From contig JAFUZI010000081.1 in NCBI GenBank assembly GCA_017476705.1, positions 1-9,772 of the forward strand: a DNA stretch of 9,772 nucleotides. The letters run 5' to 3'. Under the pieces are notes generated by a model. The model searched no databases, was not told where the DNA came from, and worked only from the letters and a program-made list of their open reading frames with translations. The position numbers were made by a program, and so were the translations under genes. The DNA comes from Bacilli bacterium. GTDB lineage: Bacteria; Bacillota_I; Bacilli_A; RF39; UBA660. Numbering within the stretch: the stretch's first letter is position 1; the number at the start of each line of letters is the position of its first letter. Below, piece by piece: positions 1 to 5,420 of this stretch.

Positions 1-942
1 ACAGCACTAAAAGAGCACTCTGAAATATTTAAAAAGTATTTTAATAATTTAGTTAAGTATGATGAGAATAAATATACGGCTTTAAATGGTGCAGTATGGA
101 GTGGAGGAACATTTATATATGTCCCACCACATACTAAAATAGATAGACCACTTCAAAGTTATTTTAGAATAAATAGTAAAAATATGGGTCAATTTGAGCG
201 AACTATAATTATAGTTGATGATGATTCAGAACTTCATTATATGGAAGGTTGTACAGCTCCTACTTATACATCTGATGCGCTTCATGCGGCAGTTGTTGAG
301 ATATATGTAGGTAAAAACGCAAAGTGTAGATATACAACTATTCAAAACTGGTCAACTGATTTATATAACTTAGTTACTAAAAGAGCAATTGTAGATGAGA
401 ATGGTTTGATGGAGTGGATTGATGGTAATATTGGTTCTAAAGTAAATATGAAGTATCCTTGCTGTATATTAAATGGTAAATATGCTAAAGGAACTTGCAT
501 AAGTATTGCGGTATCTAAAGAGTCTCAAGTTCAAGATACAGGTGCAAAAATGATTCATTTGGCCCCTTATACATCAAGTAGTATTATAAATAAATCAATA
601 TCAGTATCTGGTGGTAATGCATCATATAGAGGCTTAGTAAAAATAACTAAGGATGCAGAATATTCAAATAGTACAATTAAGTGTGATACATTAATACTTG
701 ATGATAATTCTAAAAGTGATACTATACCAACTAATATAGTTGAGAATAGAACATCAAGCTTGAATCATGAGGCAACAACTTCTAAGATTAGTCAAGAAAA
801 ATTATTCTATCTAATGAGTAGAGGATTAAATGAAGAAAAAGCCAAAGAACTAGTAATTATGGGATTTATTGATAGATTTAGAGAAGAACTTCCTATGGAA
901 TATGCAGTAGAATTAAATCAGCTGTTAAAAAACTATTTTTAA
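1..942 (+). CDS. sufB: SufB, Fe-S cluster assembly scaffold (5' truncated by window)
   Basis: SufB is the scaffold subunit of the cytosolic SufBC2D complex, which assembles Fe-S clusters with sulfur from SufS/SufU. The frame is open from base 1, so the gene starts outside the window; 313 residues are visible and about the first third of a usual 465-470-residue SufB is missing. Family motifs include the EGCTAP stretch (about bases 244-261), QNWSTD (345-362), and the C-terminal NHEATTSKIS and LFYLMSRGL segments. The Cys at 682-684 (IKCDT) and the Glu at 769-771 (NHEA) are 29 residues apart, the same spacing as E. coli Cys405 and Glu434, the residues implicated in cluster assembly. In Bacillus-type sufCDSUB operons sufB is the last gene, and the terminator directly after the stop fits that. 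The family call is very secure. Confidence 0.97.
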   Translation, partial: TALKEHSEIFKKYFNNLVKYDENKYTALNGAVWSGGTFIYVPPHTKIDRPLQSYFRINSKNMGQFERTIIIVDDDSELHYMEGCTAPTYTSDALHAAVVEIYVGKNAKCRYTTIQNWSTDLYNLVTKRAIVDENGLMEWIDGNIGSKVNMKYPCCILNGKYAKGTCISIAVSKESQVQDTGAKMIHLAPYTSSSIINKSISVSGGNASYRGLVKITKDAEYSNSTIKCDTLILDDNSKSDTIPTNIVENRTSSLNHEATTSKISQEKLFYLMSRGLNEEKAKELVIMGFIDRFREELPMEYAVELNQLLKNYF

Positions 943-966
943 AAACGACTATTTTGTCGTTTTTTG
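942..966 (+). terminator. Rho-independent terminator of sufB
   Basis: An 8-bp stem pairs AAAACGAC (942-949) with GTCGTTTT (956-963) around a 6-nt loop and runs into a T-tract. It starts on the last base of the sufB stop codon, so it most likely ends the suf operon transcript. Confidence 0.85.
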
Positions 967-1030
967 TTATATAAAAAAATACTTTTGTAAAATTAATATT
1001 ACTTTTATTTTTGTATATTTAAATATTATT

Positions 1031-1060
1031 AGATGAATTTTAAAAATTCATCTTTTTTTT
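1031..1060 (+). terminator. Second hairpin with T-tract between sufB and ssb
   Basis: A perfect 10-bp stem, AGATGAATTT (1031-1040) with AAATTCATCT (1044-1053), has a 3-nt loop and is followed by a T-run to 1060. It looks like a complete intrinsic terminator about 65 nt after the sufB terminator, with no open frame between. It could be a back-up terminator or the end of a small untranslated RNA. Confidence 0.65.
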
Positions 1061-1085
1061 GTATCAAATTTTAAAAAAGATACTT

Positions 1086-1114
1086 TTGAATATAAAAATT
1101 TTTAATTATATATT
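1086..1114 (+). promoter_or_regulatory. Sigma-A-type promoter for ssb
   Basis: TTGAAT (1086-1091) and TATATT (1109-1114) are separated by 17 nt. The -10 box ends 8 nt before the Shine-Dalgarno sequence of ssb. Confidence 0.55.
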
Positions 1115-1122
1115 TGTATATG

Positions 1123-1134
1123 AAAGGAGGTGAT
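1123..1134 (+). promoter_or_regulatory. Full-length Shine-Dalgarno sequence that fixes the ssb start
   Basis: AAAGGAGGTGAT is complementary over 12 nt to the usual anti-Shine-Dalgarno end of Bacilli 16S rRNA. It lies 7 nt (from the last G of AGGAGG) before the ATG at 1138 and so rules out the earlier in-frame TTG (1114) and ATG (1120). Confidence 0.85.
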
Positions 1135-1137
1135 ATA

Positions 1138-1470
1138 ATGCTTAATCAGACTGTTCTTGTTGGAAGACTAACAAGTGATCCTGAAGTGCGAGAGATAGAA
1201 GGAGGGAAAAAGGTTACTAATATAACTCTTGCAGTTCCTAGGAGTTATAAAAATATGAATGGAGAGTATGATACAGATTTTATTCCATGTGTACTTTGGA
1301 GTGGAGTTGCCGAAAATGCAGCTGAATATTGTCATAAAGGTGATTTAATTGGAATAAGAGGAAGAATTCAATCAAGAAAAGTAGAATTTGATGAAGAGAA
1401 GAAAAGAGAAATAACAGAAGTTATTGCTGAAAAACTTACATTTTTATCAAATAAGAAAGTTGAAGATTAA
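1138..1470 (+). CDS. ssb: Single-stranded DNA-binding protein, short form lacking the acidic tail
   Basis: The 110-residue protein is an SSB OB-fold that binds single-stranded DNA in replication, recombination or uptake. It opens MLNQTVLVGRLTSDPEVR, the standard SSB start, and continues with VTNITLAVPR (about 26-35) and the FIPCVLW strand (48-54). The fold ends near residue 105 and the protein stops at NKKVED. The Gly/Gln-rich linker and terminal DDIPF-like acidic tip of replicative SSBs, which recruit partner proteins, are absent. Length and architecture resemble B. subtilis SsbB (YwpH, 113 aa), the competence paralogue, but its role here is inferred only; a full-length SSB presumably lies elsewhere. 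It has its own promoter and an exceptionally strong ribosome-binding site. recX follows 44 nt later from a promoter overlapping the ssb 3' end. Confidence 0.93.
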   Translation: MLNQTVLVGRLTSDPEVREIEGGKKVTNITLAVPRSYKNMNGEYDTDFIPCVLWSGVAENAAEYCHKGDLIGIRGRIQSRKVEFDEEKKREITEVIAEKLTFLSNKKVED

Positions 1471-1489
1471 AATAATAACGTGGTATAAT
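1460..1489 (+). promoter_or_regulatory. Extended -10 promoter for recX
   Basis: TGGTATAAT (1481-1489) is a consensus extended -10 box. TTGAAG (1460-1465) lies 18 nt upstream of the TATAAT, inside the last codons of ssb, so recX can be transcribed independently. Confidence 0.65.
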
Positions 1490-1514
1490 TAAATAGAAAT
1501 TTTAAGGTGATATC

Positions 1515-2270
1515 ATGAAAATAGATAAAATAAAAAAATTAAATAATTCAAAATATAAAATAACATTTAAAGATGGTTCTTTTATAACTGTTTATGAAGA
1601 TATTATATTGGATTATAATTTATTATATAAGTCTGATATAGACGATTCTTTACTAAAAGAAATTGATGTAGCAAATATCTATTATGAATCATATAATAAA
1701 GCACTGAAATATGTATTAACTAAAATGCGTAGTACATATGAAGTTGAAGTATATTTAGAAAAGTTTGATTTAAAAGAAAGCGACAGAAAAAAAATAATAA
1801 ATAAATTAAAACAAATCAATCTTTTAAATGATACATTATATGCATCAGCATTTATATCAGATAAAATTAATTTATCAAATGATGGCCCTAAAAAAATAAA
1901 ACATAAATTATTGAATAAAAAAATAGACGAAGCTATAATTGATAGTGAGTTATCTAAATATAGTGATAGTATCTTTATAGAAAAAATAAATAAAATAATA
2001 TCAAAGACGAAAAATACAAAATATTCAAATTATGTTTTTAAACAAAAAATAAACATGTATTTAATTAATCTTGGATATGAAAGTAGGCTAATTAATTCTA
2101 TATTAAATGACATTGAATCAGACACATCACAATTAGTTAAAAAAGAATATGATAAATTATATAAAAAATTGTCTAAAAAATATAGTGATGAAAAACTTAA
2201 ATATGAAATAAAAGCTAGACTTTATAAAAAAGGCTATAGCATGGAAGAGATAAACAATATAAAAGAGTGA
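1515..2270 (+). CDS. recX: RecX family regulator of RecA
   Basis: RecX binds RecA filaments and modulates recombination and SOS activity in the cytoplasm. The 251-residue product has the usual length of Firmicutes RecX proteins (about 260), which carry an extra N-terminal extension. It is built of three-helix repeats. The diagnostic segment is at about 105-143: an N-D-x-x-Y-A-x-x-F helix, then DGPKKIKHKLLNKKI, matching the family GP-x-x-I-x-x-x-L-x-x-K-G-I signature. The final repeat ends LYKKGYSMEEI. The ATG at 1515 follows AAGGTGAT (1504-1511). The gene ends in TGA inside a hairpin shared with the convergent foldase gene. The protein is very rich in Lys, Ile and Asn, in line with the AT bias. 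Having ssb and recX together places two ssDNA/recombination genes side by side, though each has a promoter. Confidence 0.9.
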   Translation: MKIDKIKKLNNSKYKITFKDGSFITVYEDIILDYNLLYKSDIDDSLLKEIDVANIYYESYNKALKYVLTKMRSTYEVEVYLEKFDLKESDRKKIINKLKQINLLNDTLYASAFISDKINLSNDGPKKIKHKLLNKKIDEAIIDSELSKYSDSIFIEKINKIISKTKNTKYSNYVFKQKINMYLINLGYESRLINSILNDIESDTSQLVKKEYDKLYKKLSKKYSDEKLKYEIKARLYKKGYSMEEINNIKE

Positions 2271-2287
2271 ATTTATTATTCACTCTT
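2263..2287. terminator. Bidirectional terminator between convergent recX and prsA-like gene
   Basis: AAGAGTGA (2263-2270) pairs with TCACTCTT (2280-2287). Both stop codons, TGA at 2268-2270 and the minus-strand TAA at 2276-2278, lie within the hairpin; the genes are only 5 nt apart. The T-run is short, better on the minus strand (TCTTTTAT) than on the plus strand. Confidence 0.6.
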
Positions 2288-3481
2288 ATTTGTTGCATCA
2301 TTATATTTATTTTTTATAGTTGAATCTTTTAATGATAAATTATATTTCTTTCTTAGGTTAGCCCAAGTAGATGTATAAAGTGTTGTATCACTATTTAATT
2401 TTTCTTCAACCATTTTTTCAACAAGTTCATCTTTCATATCTTTAAGAGCTTTTTTATCTTTAGAACTAACTCTTAAAATTACATGATATCCATAAGTACT
2501 TTTAACAGGTTCAGTTGTATATTCACCATCTTTAAGTGCTACTGTTGCATTAAAGAATTCATCAACCATATCACCTTTAGTGAAGTTTTCAATTAAACCT
2601 TCATTTTCTTTAGATGCAGTATCTTCTGAATATTCATTAACTAAATCTTTCCATTCAGCACCATTTTTTAATTTTTCGATAACTTCATTTGCTTTAGCTT
2701 TAGCAGCCTCTTCAGCATCTTCACTTGAAGCTGTAATTAAAATATGTTTTACTGTATATGTTCCATATGTATTTTCATCGTAATATTTTTTAATTTCTTC
2801 TTCAGTAATTTGACTTGCTAGGTAATTTTTAGCAACCATTTCTTTTTCAACAGATAAAGTCATTTCATCAATTAAAGCTTCTTCAGATGCATAACCATAT
2901 TGTTTAAGTACATCTTCCCATTTGTAATTAGCGCTTTCATATTGACTTCTAATAGAATCAATTTGAGTTTTAGCTGTTTTTTTAGCTTCAACTTTATCTT
3001 TGTCTTTAATTTCTTTAGAAACAACATATTCATCAACCATGTTTAGTAATGAATCAGTTCCATATTTTACCTTTAATTCATCAAATAATTCTTCAGCAGT
3101 AAATTTTTTACCATCTAATTCTGCAATTACTTCTTTACCATTTTGAAGTTGTACTTTGTGTCCAACTGTTACAATTACAATATTAATAATAAGAAGTAGT
3201 GCGATTACAACTGTACATACAATCATGTAGTTTTCTTGTAACCATTTTTTGCAATCAAATTTTTCTTTTTTTACTACCTTTTTAGTTTCTACAGTTTTTA
3301 CCTCAGCTGGTTTAACTTCTACTTTTTTAGCTTCAACTTTTTTTGCTGGAGCTTTTTTAACAGCAGTTTTTGTTGAAGTAGTTTTTTTAGCTGTAGTAGT
3401 TTTTGTAGTTTTTTTAGTAGTATTTTTTTTAGTTGAACTTGTTGTACTTTTTTTAGTAGTACTTGTTTTCTTTTCAGCCAT
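2276..3481 (-). CDS. PrsA-like membrane-anchored parvulin peptidyl-prolyl isomerase with Lys/Thr-rich cytoplasmic tail
   Basis: This is probably a foldase that helps exported proteins fold outside the membrane, like PrsA. In the 401-residue product, residues 1-74 are low complexity with about 25 Lys and 19 Thr (repeats of KKTT, then KKVEAKKVEVKP). One transmembrane helix spans about 86-107. Outside it lie a SurA/PrsA-like N-terminal helical region (about 118-225) and a PpiC parvulin domain (about 241-338) starting TVKHILIT and ending YGYHVILRV. PrsA is normally a lipoprotein; here no lipobox is seen (Cys77 and Cys89 are not in that context), so the helix should anchor it with the tail in the cytoplasm. 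The start at 3481 is fixed by AAGGAGG at 3491-3497. No symbol is given because the anchor and tail differ from prsA. The domain call is secure; substrates are unknown. Confidence 0.9.
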   Translation of the reverse strand: MAEKKTSTTKKSTTSSTKKNTTKKTTKTTTAKKTTSTKTAVKKAPAKKVEAKKVEVKPAEVKTVETKKVVKKEKFDCKKWLQENYMIVCTVVIALLLIINIVIVTVGHKVQLQNGKEVIAELDGKKFTAEELFDELKVKYGTDSLLNMVDEYVVSKEIKDKDKVEAKKTAKTQIDSIRSQYESANYKWEDVLKQYGYASEEALIDEMTLSVEKEMVAKNYLASQITEEEIKKYYDENTYGTYTVKHILITASSEDAEEAAKAKANEVIEKLKNGAEWKDLVNEYSEDTASKENEGLIENFTKGDMVDEFFNATVALKDGEYTTEPVKSTYGYHVILRVSSKDKKALKDMKDELVEKMVEEKLNSDTTLYTSTWANLRKKYNLSLKDSTIKNKYNDATNKSE

Positions 3482-3507
3482 ATTCTATATCCTCCTTGTA
3501 CATAAAC

Positions 3508-3536
3508 ATATTAACACTATTTAAAAAAAAATACAA
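3508..3536 (-). promoter_or_regulatory. Sigma-A-type promoter for the prsA-like gene
   Basis: Read on the minus strand, TTGTAT (3536-3531) is followed after 17 nt by TAATAT (3513-3508), preceded by TGT as an extended -10. The -10 box ends 10 nt before the AAGGAGG Shine-Dalgarno sequence. Confidence 0.5.
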
Positions 3537-3565
3537 GAAATTTTATAATATTATCATATAAATAC

Positions 3566-3594
3566 ACACAAAAATAAAAGTATTTCATAGTATA
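3566..3594 (+). promoter_or_regulatory. Sigma-K-like sporulation promoter for the tiny membrane genes
   Basis: CATAGTATA (3586-3594) matches the sigma-K -10 consensus CATAnnnTA exactly. An ACACA stretch (3566-3570) supplies the short AC-type -35 element about 16 nt upstream. No convincing sigma-A pair is present. The downstream genes are of a family often annotated as sporulation proteins, which supports a mother-cell promoter. Confidence 0.5.
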
Positions 3595-3624
3595 TGGTGA
3601 AAGATAAAAAAAGGAGGAATGTTT

Positions 3625-3714
3625 ATGTGTAATACAAATAACGGAATTTCTGGAGCTGCAATTGTTCTTGTATTATTTATTCTTTTAATTATTATACTTG
3701 GAGCCTATATTTAA
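3625..3714 (+). CDS. YjcZ-family tiny membrane protein (sporulation-associated), copy 1
   Basis: The 29-residue peptide starts MCNTNNGISG and then has a single hydrophobic helix with IVLVLFILLIIILGAYI. This matches the tiny transmembrane YjcZ family of Bacilli, whose members read G-F-A-L-I-V-V-L-F-I-L-L-I-I-V-G-A. Members are commonly annotated as sporulation proteins; the molecular function is not established. AAGGAGG (3611-3617) lies 7 nt before the ATG at 3625; the other ATG, at 3619, is only 1 nt away and is unlikely. The stop codon TAA merges with the Shine-Dalgarno sequence of copy 2, so the two are translated from one message. The family call is fairly secure despite the length. Confidence 0.8.
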   Translation: MCNTNNGISGAAIVLVLFILLIIILGAYI

Positions 3715-3726
3715 GGAGGTGTTAAT

Positions 3727-3837
3727 GTGAGTTGTGAAAATGAACAACATGGATGCACAAGAAGAGGCAATGGATACGTATTCATTATTGTACTATATAT
3801 TTTACTTGCAATTATACTTGGCACAGTTATTTATTAA
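3727..3837 (+). CDS. YjcZ-like tiny membrane protein, copy 2
   Basis: The 36-residue peptide has a polar N-terminus (MSCENEQHGCTRRGNG) and a single transmembrane helix, YVFIIVLYILLAIILGTVIY. The helix pattern resembles copy 1, but the head is longer and has two Cys. The only workable start is GTG at 3727, 7 nt after AAGGAGG (3713-3719): the ATG two bases earlier (3725) runs straight into TGA. The frame is the same as copy 1, separated by its TAA and four codons. The two presumably arose by duplication and are co-expressed. A terminator begins inside its stop codon. It could form a small membrane complex with copy 1, but this is a guess. Confidence 0.72.
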   Translation: MSCENEQHGCTRRGNGYVFIIVLYILLAIILGTVIY

Positions 3838-3860
3838 GAGGTTATACCTCTTTTTATTTT
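3836..3860 (+). terminator. Rho-independent terminator after the tiny membrane genes
   Basis: AAGAGGT (3836-3842) pairs with ACCTCTT (3846-3852) around a 3-nt loop, followed by T-rich sequence to 3860. The stem starts inside the stop codon of the second tiny gene. Confidence 0.8.
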
Positions 3861-3870
3861 TATATAAACA

Positions 3871-3879
3871 TGTTATAAT
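3871..3879 (+). promoter_or_regulatory. Extended -10 promoter of the 50-residue gene
   Basis: TGTTATAAT is an exact extended -10 element. The -35 region lies in the T-tract of the preceding terminator and has no clear hexamer. Only 6 nt separate it from the AGAGGA ribosome-binding site at 3886-3891. Confidence 0.5.
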
Positions 3880-3897
3880 TTATCTAGAGGATAGAAT

Positions 3898-4050
3898 ATG
3901 AAAAAAGATGAAAAAATATTAGAAAAATTAAAAATGATTAAGCATAGAAGGAAGAGCCCTATGCCTAGGCCTGTTCAATTTGAAGATAAAACAAAATATA
4001 AAAGAAGCAGGCAAAAGACACTTGATAGAAAAATTATAAAAGGTGATTAG
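3898..4050 (+). CDS. Small basic protein of unknown function (50 aa)
   Basis: The 50-residue product is strongly basic, with Lys and Arg spread along its length (HRRKSPMPRPVQFEDKTKY, then KRSRQK). It has no hydrophobic stretch, signal peptide or cysteine. I do not recognise a family. The charge and the Pro-Arg-Pro segment would suit a nucleic-acid or ribosome-binding peptide, but that is inference from composition only. Support for it being real comes from an exact extended -10 box, an AGAGGA ribosome-binding site 6 nt before the ATG at 3898, and its fit between a terminator and the next promoter. A weak imperfect hairpin (4040-4060) follows but lacks a T-tract. Confidence 0.7.
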   Translation: MKKDEKILEKLKMIKHRRKSPMPRPVQFEDKTKYKRSRQKTLDRKIIKGD

Positions 4051-4058
4051 AATTTACC

Positions 4059-4087
4059 TTGAAAAATAATTAATAATACTATATAAT
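4059..4087 (+). promoter_or_regulatory. Near-consensus sigma-A promoter for the pilin-like gene and engB
   Basis: TTGAAA (4059-4064), a 17-nt spacer and TATAAT (4082-4087) form the best sigma-A promoter in the window. The ribosome-binding site GGTGAG begins 6 nt later at 4094. Confidence 0.75.
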
Positions 4088-4102
4088 TAAGTTGGTGAGA
4101 AT

Positions 4103-4783
4103 ATGAAAAAAATATTTAAAATTAGCTTTTTAATGAGTTTACTATTTTTAGGAATGACAAATATAAGCGCTCTTGAAAGAACTTGTGTTAAATGTGGAAA
4201 TGCAATAGAAATACCAGCGCTTCTACCAGTATTTGTATCAAGATTAATTTTGCTTATACAAATTGTTATTCCAATTATATTAATTGTAACTGGATTAATT
4301 AGATATACTAAAGCTGTCATGAGCGGTGATGATAAGGTTATAAAAGAGACTAATTCATCATTTATTAGAAGTATAATTGCGGCTGTTTTAGTGTTTATTG
4401 TAATATCTATTGTTAAAACAGCGTTTACTTTGTTTGATCAAGCAGATACAGAAGGTAGTGGAGCAACTAATAGTTGTGTGTCATGCTTTATTACTGGTGA
4501 TTGCAATAAAACTACTTGTACTGCAAGAGATGGATCTAAAGATTCACATAAAAAAGATGATAATGGTAATACAATTCCATTTAAAGGATGTAGTGATTAT
4601 AGTTATACATCAGAAGGATGCCCATCAGTTGCAGAAGATGGATTACCTTGTAAAACTGTTAAAACTGATAGTTCTTCTGTTCCATATTGTATGAAAGCAT
4701 GTAGTATATTAAGTCCGAGTGAATGTGCAAGTAGAAGTGATTGTCAAGTAAATGGCCCATCATCTTGTAAAGATAAGAAGTAA
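4103..4783 (+). CDS. VirB2/TrbC-like (pilin-type) secreted membrane protein with cysteine-rich C-terminal tail
   Basis: The 226-residue product has a signal peptide (about 1-23, ending ISA), a short CVKCG segment (28-32), two transmembrane helices (about 41-67 and 87-111) and a polar loop with KAVMSGDDKVIKET between them. This is the layout of type IV secretion major pilins (VirB2/TrbC), where both ends face outward. The C-terminal 110 residues hold 12 of the 14 Cys and no helix, and look like an extracellular disulfide-bonded domain. VirB2-type pilins usually stop soon after the second helix, so the tail is unusual. No other secretion gene lies nearby. GGTGAG (4094-4099) precedes the ATG, and engB follows after 11 nt, so the two are probably one transcript. 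Alternative: a membrane protein with only superficial pilin topology. Function unknown. Confidence 0.75.
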   Translation: MKKIFKISFLMSLLFLGMTNISALERTCVKCGNAIEIPALLPVFVSRLILLIQIVIPIILIVTGLIRYTKAVMSGDDKVIKETNSSFIRSIIAAVLVFIVISIVKTAFTLFDQADTEGSGATNSCVSCFITGDCNKTTCTARDGSKDSHKKDDNGNTIPFKGCSDYSYTSEGCPSVAEDGLPCKTVKTDSSSVPYCMKACSILSPSECASRSDCQVNGPSSCKDKK

Positions 4784-4794
4784 GGAATGATTAT

Positions 4795-5376
4795 ATGAAA
4801 ATAACAAGTGTTGATTTAACAATAAGTGCAGTAAGAAGAAGTCAATATCCAACAGATAAAAAACCAGAGTTCTTACTTGTTGGTAGATCTAATGTTGGAA
4901 AAAGTAGTTTTATAAATACAATTATAAATCGTAAAAATTTTGCTCGTACTTCTTCTCAACCTGGAAAAACACAAACAATAAATTTTTACTTAGTAAATGA
5001 TTCATTTTACTTAGTTGATGCTCCAGGATATGGATTTGCAAAACTATCAAAAACTAAAAGAAAAAAATTTGGTCTTATGATGGAAGACTATATAACAAAT
5101 CGTGATAATTTAAAACAAGTATTTATGTTAGTTGATTTTAGACATAAAGCATCACAAGATGATATTATGATGTATAATTTCTTAAAATATTATAAAATAC
5201 CTGTTACAATAGTAGCAACAAAAGCTGATAAGATAGGAATTACTAAACATCAATCACAAAAAAATCAATTATTAAATGACCTTGATTTAGTAGTAGGGGA
5301 TGACTTTTTAGTATTTTCAAATGTTACTAAAGCAGGAAAATCTGATGTACAAGAAAAAATTGAGAGAATTATCTAG
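4795..5376 (+). CDS. engB: EngB (YsxC/YihA) ribosome-assembly GTPase
   Basis: EngB is an essential cytoplasmic GTPase needed for late assembly of the 50S ribosomal subunit. The 193-residue length is typical. GTP-binding motifs are complete: G1 GRSNVGKS (30-37), the G2 region PGKTQTINFY (56-65), G3 DAPG (75-78) followed by YGFA, G4 TKAD (142-145) and G5 around SNVTKAG (175-181). The ATG at 4795 follows AAGGAATGA, which overlaps the stop codon of the pilin-like gene, so the two genes should be translationally close and share the promoter at 4059-4087. In Bacillus the gene usually lies by lon/clpX, so this context differs. It ends in a terminator that also carries the ribosome-binding site of the next gene. 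Confidence 0.96.
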   Translation: MKITSVDLTISAVRRSQYPTDKKPEFLLVGRSNVGKSSFINTIINRKNFARTSSQPGKTQTINFYLVNDSFYLVDAPGYGFAKLSKTKRKKFGLMMEDYITNRDNLKQVFMLVDFRHKASQDDIMMYNFLKYYKIPVTIVATKADKIGITKHQSQKNQLLNDLDLVVGDDFLVFSNVTKAGKSDVQEKIERII

Positions 5377-5384
5377 CAATTAAC

Positions 5385-5420
5385 AAAAACTCACATATTA
5401 TAAATTAGGTGAGTTTTTTT
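5385..5420 (+). terminator. engB terminator whose 3' arm contains the next gene's ribosome-binding site
   Basis: AAAAACTCAC (5385-5394) pairs with GTGAGTTTTT (5409-5418) around a 14-nt loop; the T-run is 5414-5420. GGTGAG (5408-5413) is also the only Shine-Dalgarno sequence for the ATG at 5421, so the same arm would be base-paired when the terminator forms. Confidence 0.75.

Noticed and set aside
1114..1137. Upstream TTG (1114) and ATG (1120) as starts of ssb
   Set aside because: They precede or overlap the -10 box and lie before the Shine-Dalgarno sequence; the ATG at 1138 has ideal spacing.
1131..1139. TGATATAAT as an extended -10 promoter
   Set aside because: It overlaps the ssb Shine-Dalgarno sequence and start codon, so transcription from it would miss the start. 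It is a by-product of those sites.
2580..2783. Plus-strand open frame of 67 codons
   Set aside because: It is antisense to the PpiC domain of the foldase, with no ribosome-binding site or family resemblance.
3249..3524. Plus-strand hydrophobic open frame of 91 codons
   Set aside because: It is the antisense of the Lys/Thr-rich tail; the Val/Phe/Leu repeats are just the complement of Lys/Thr codons.
4040..4060. AAGGT/ACCTT inverted repeat as a terminator of the 50-residue gene
   Set aside because: Stem of only 5 bp, an 11-nt loop, and no T-tract after it.
3600..4100. Phage or mobile-element origin for the cluster of small genes and the pilin-like gene
   Set aside because: No integrase, transposase, direct repeats or change of base composition; housekeeping genes flank both sides.
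4087..4320. Minus-strand open frame of 77 codons
   Set aside because: Antisense to the pilin-like gene, without ribosome-binding site; the hydrophobicity mirrors the transmembrane coding.
4410..4694. Plus-strand open frame of 94 codons in another frame
   Set aside because: Shadow of the pilin-like gene. The main frame has a promoter, SD, signal peptide and continues to the engB junction.
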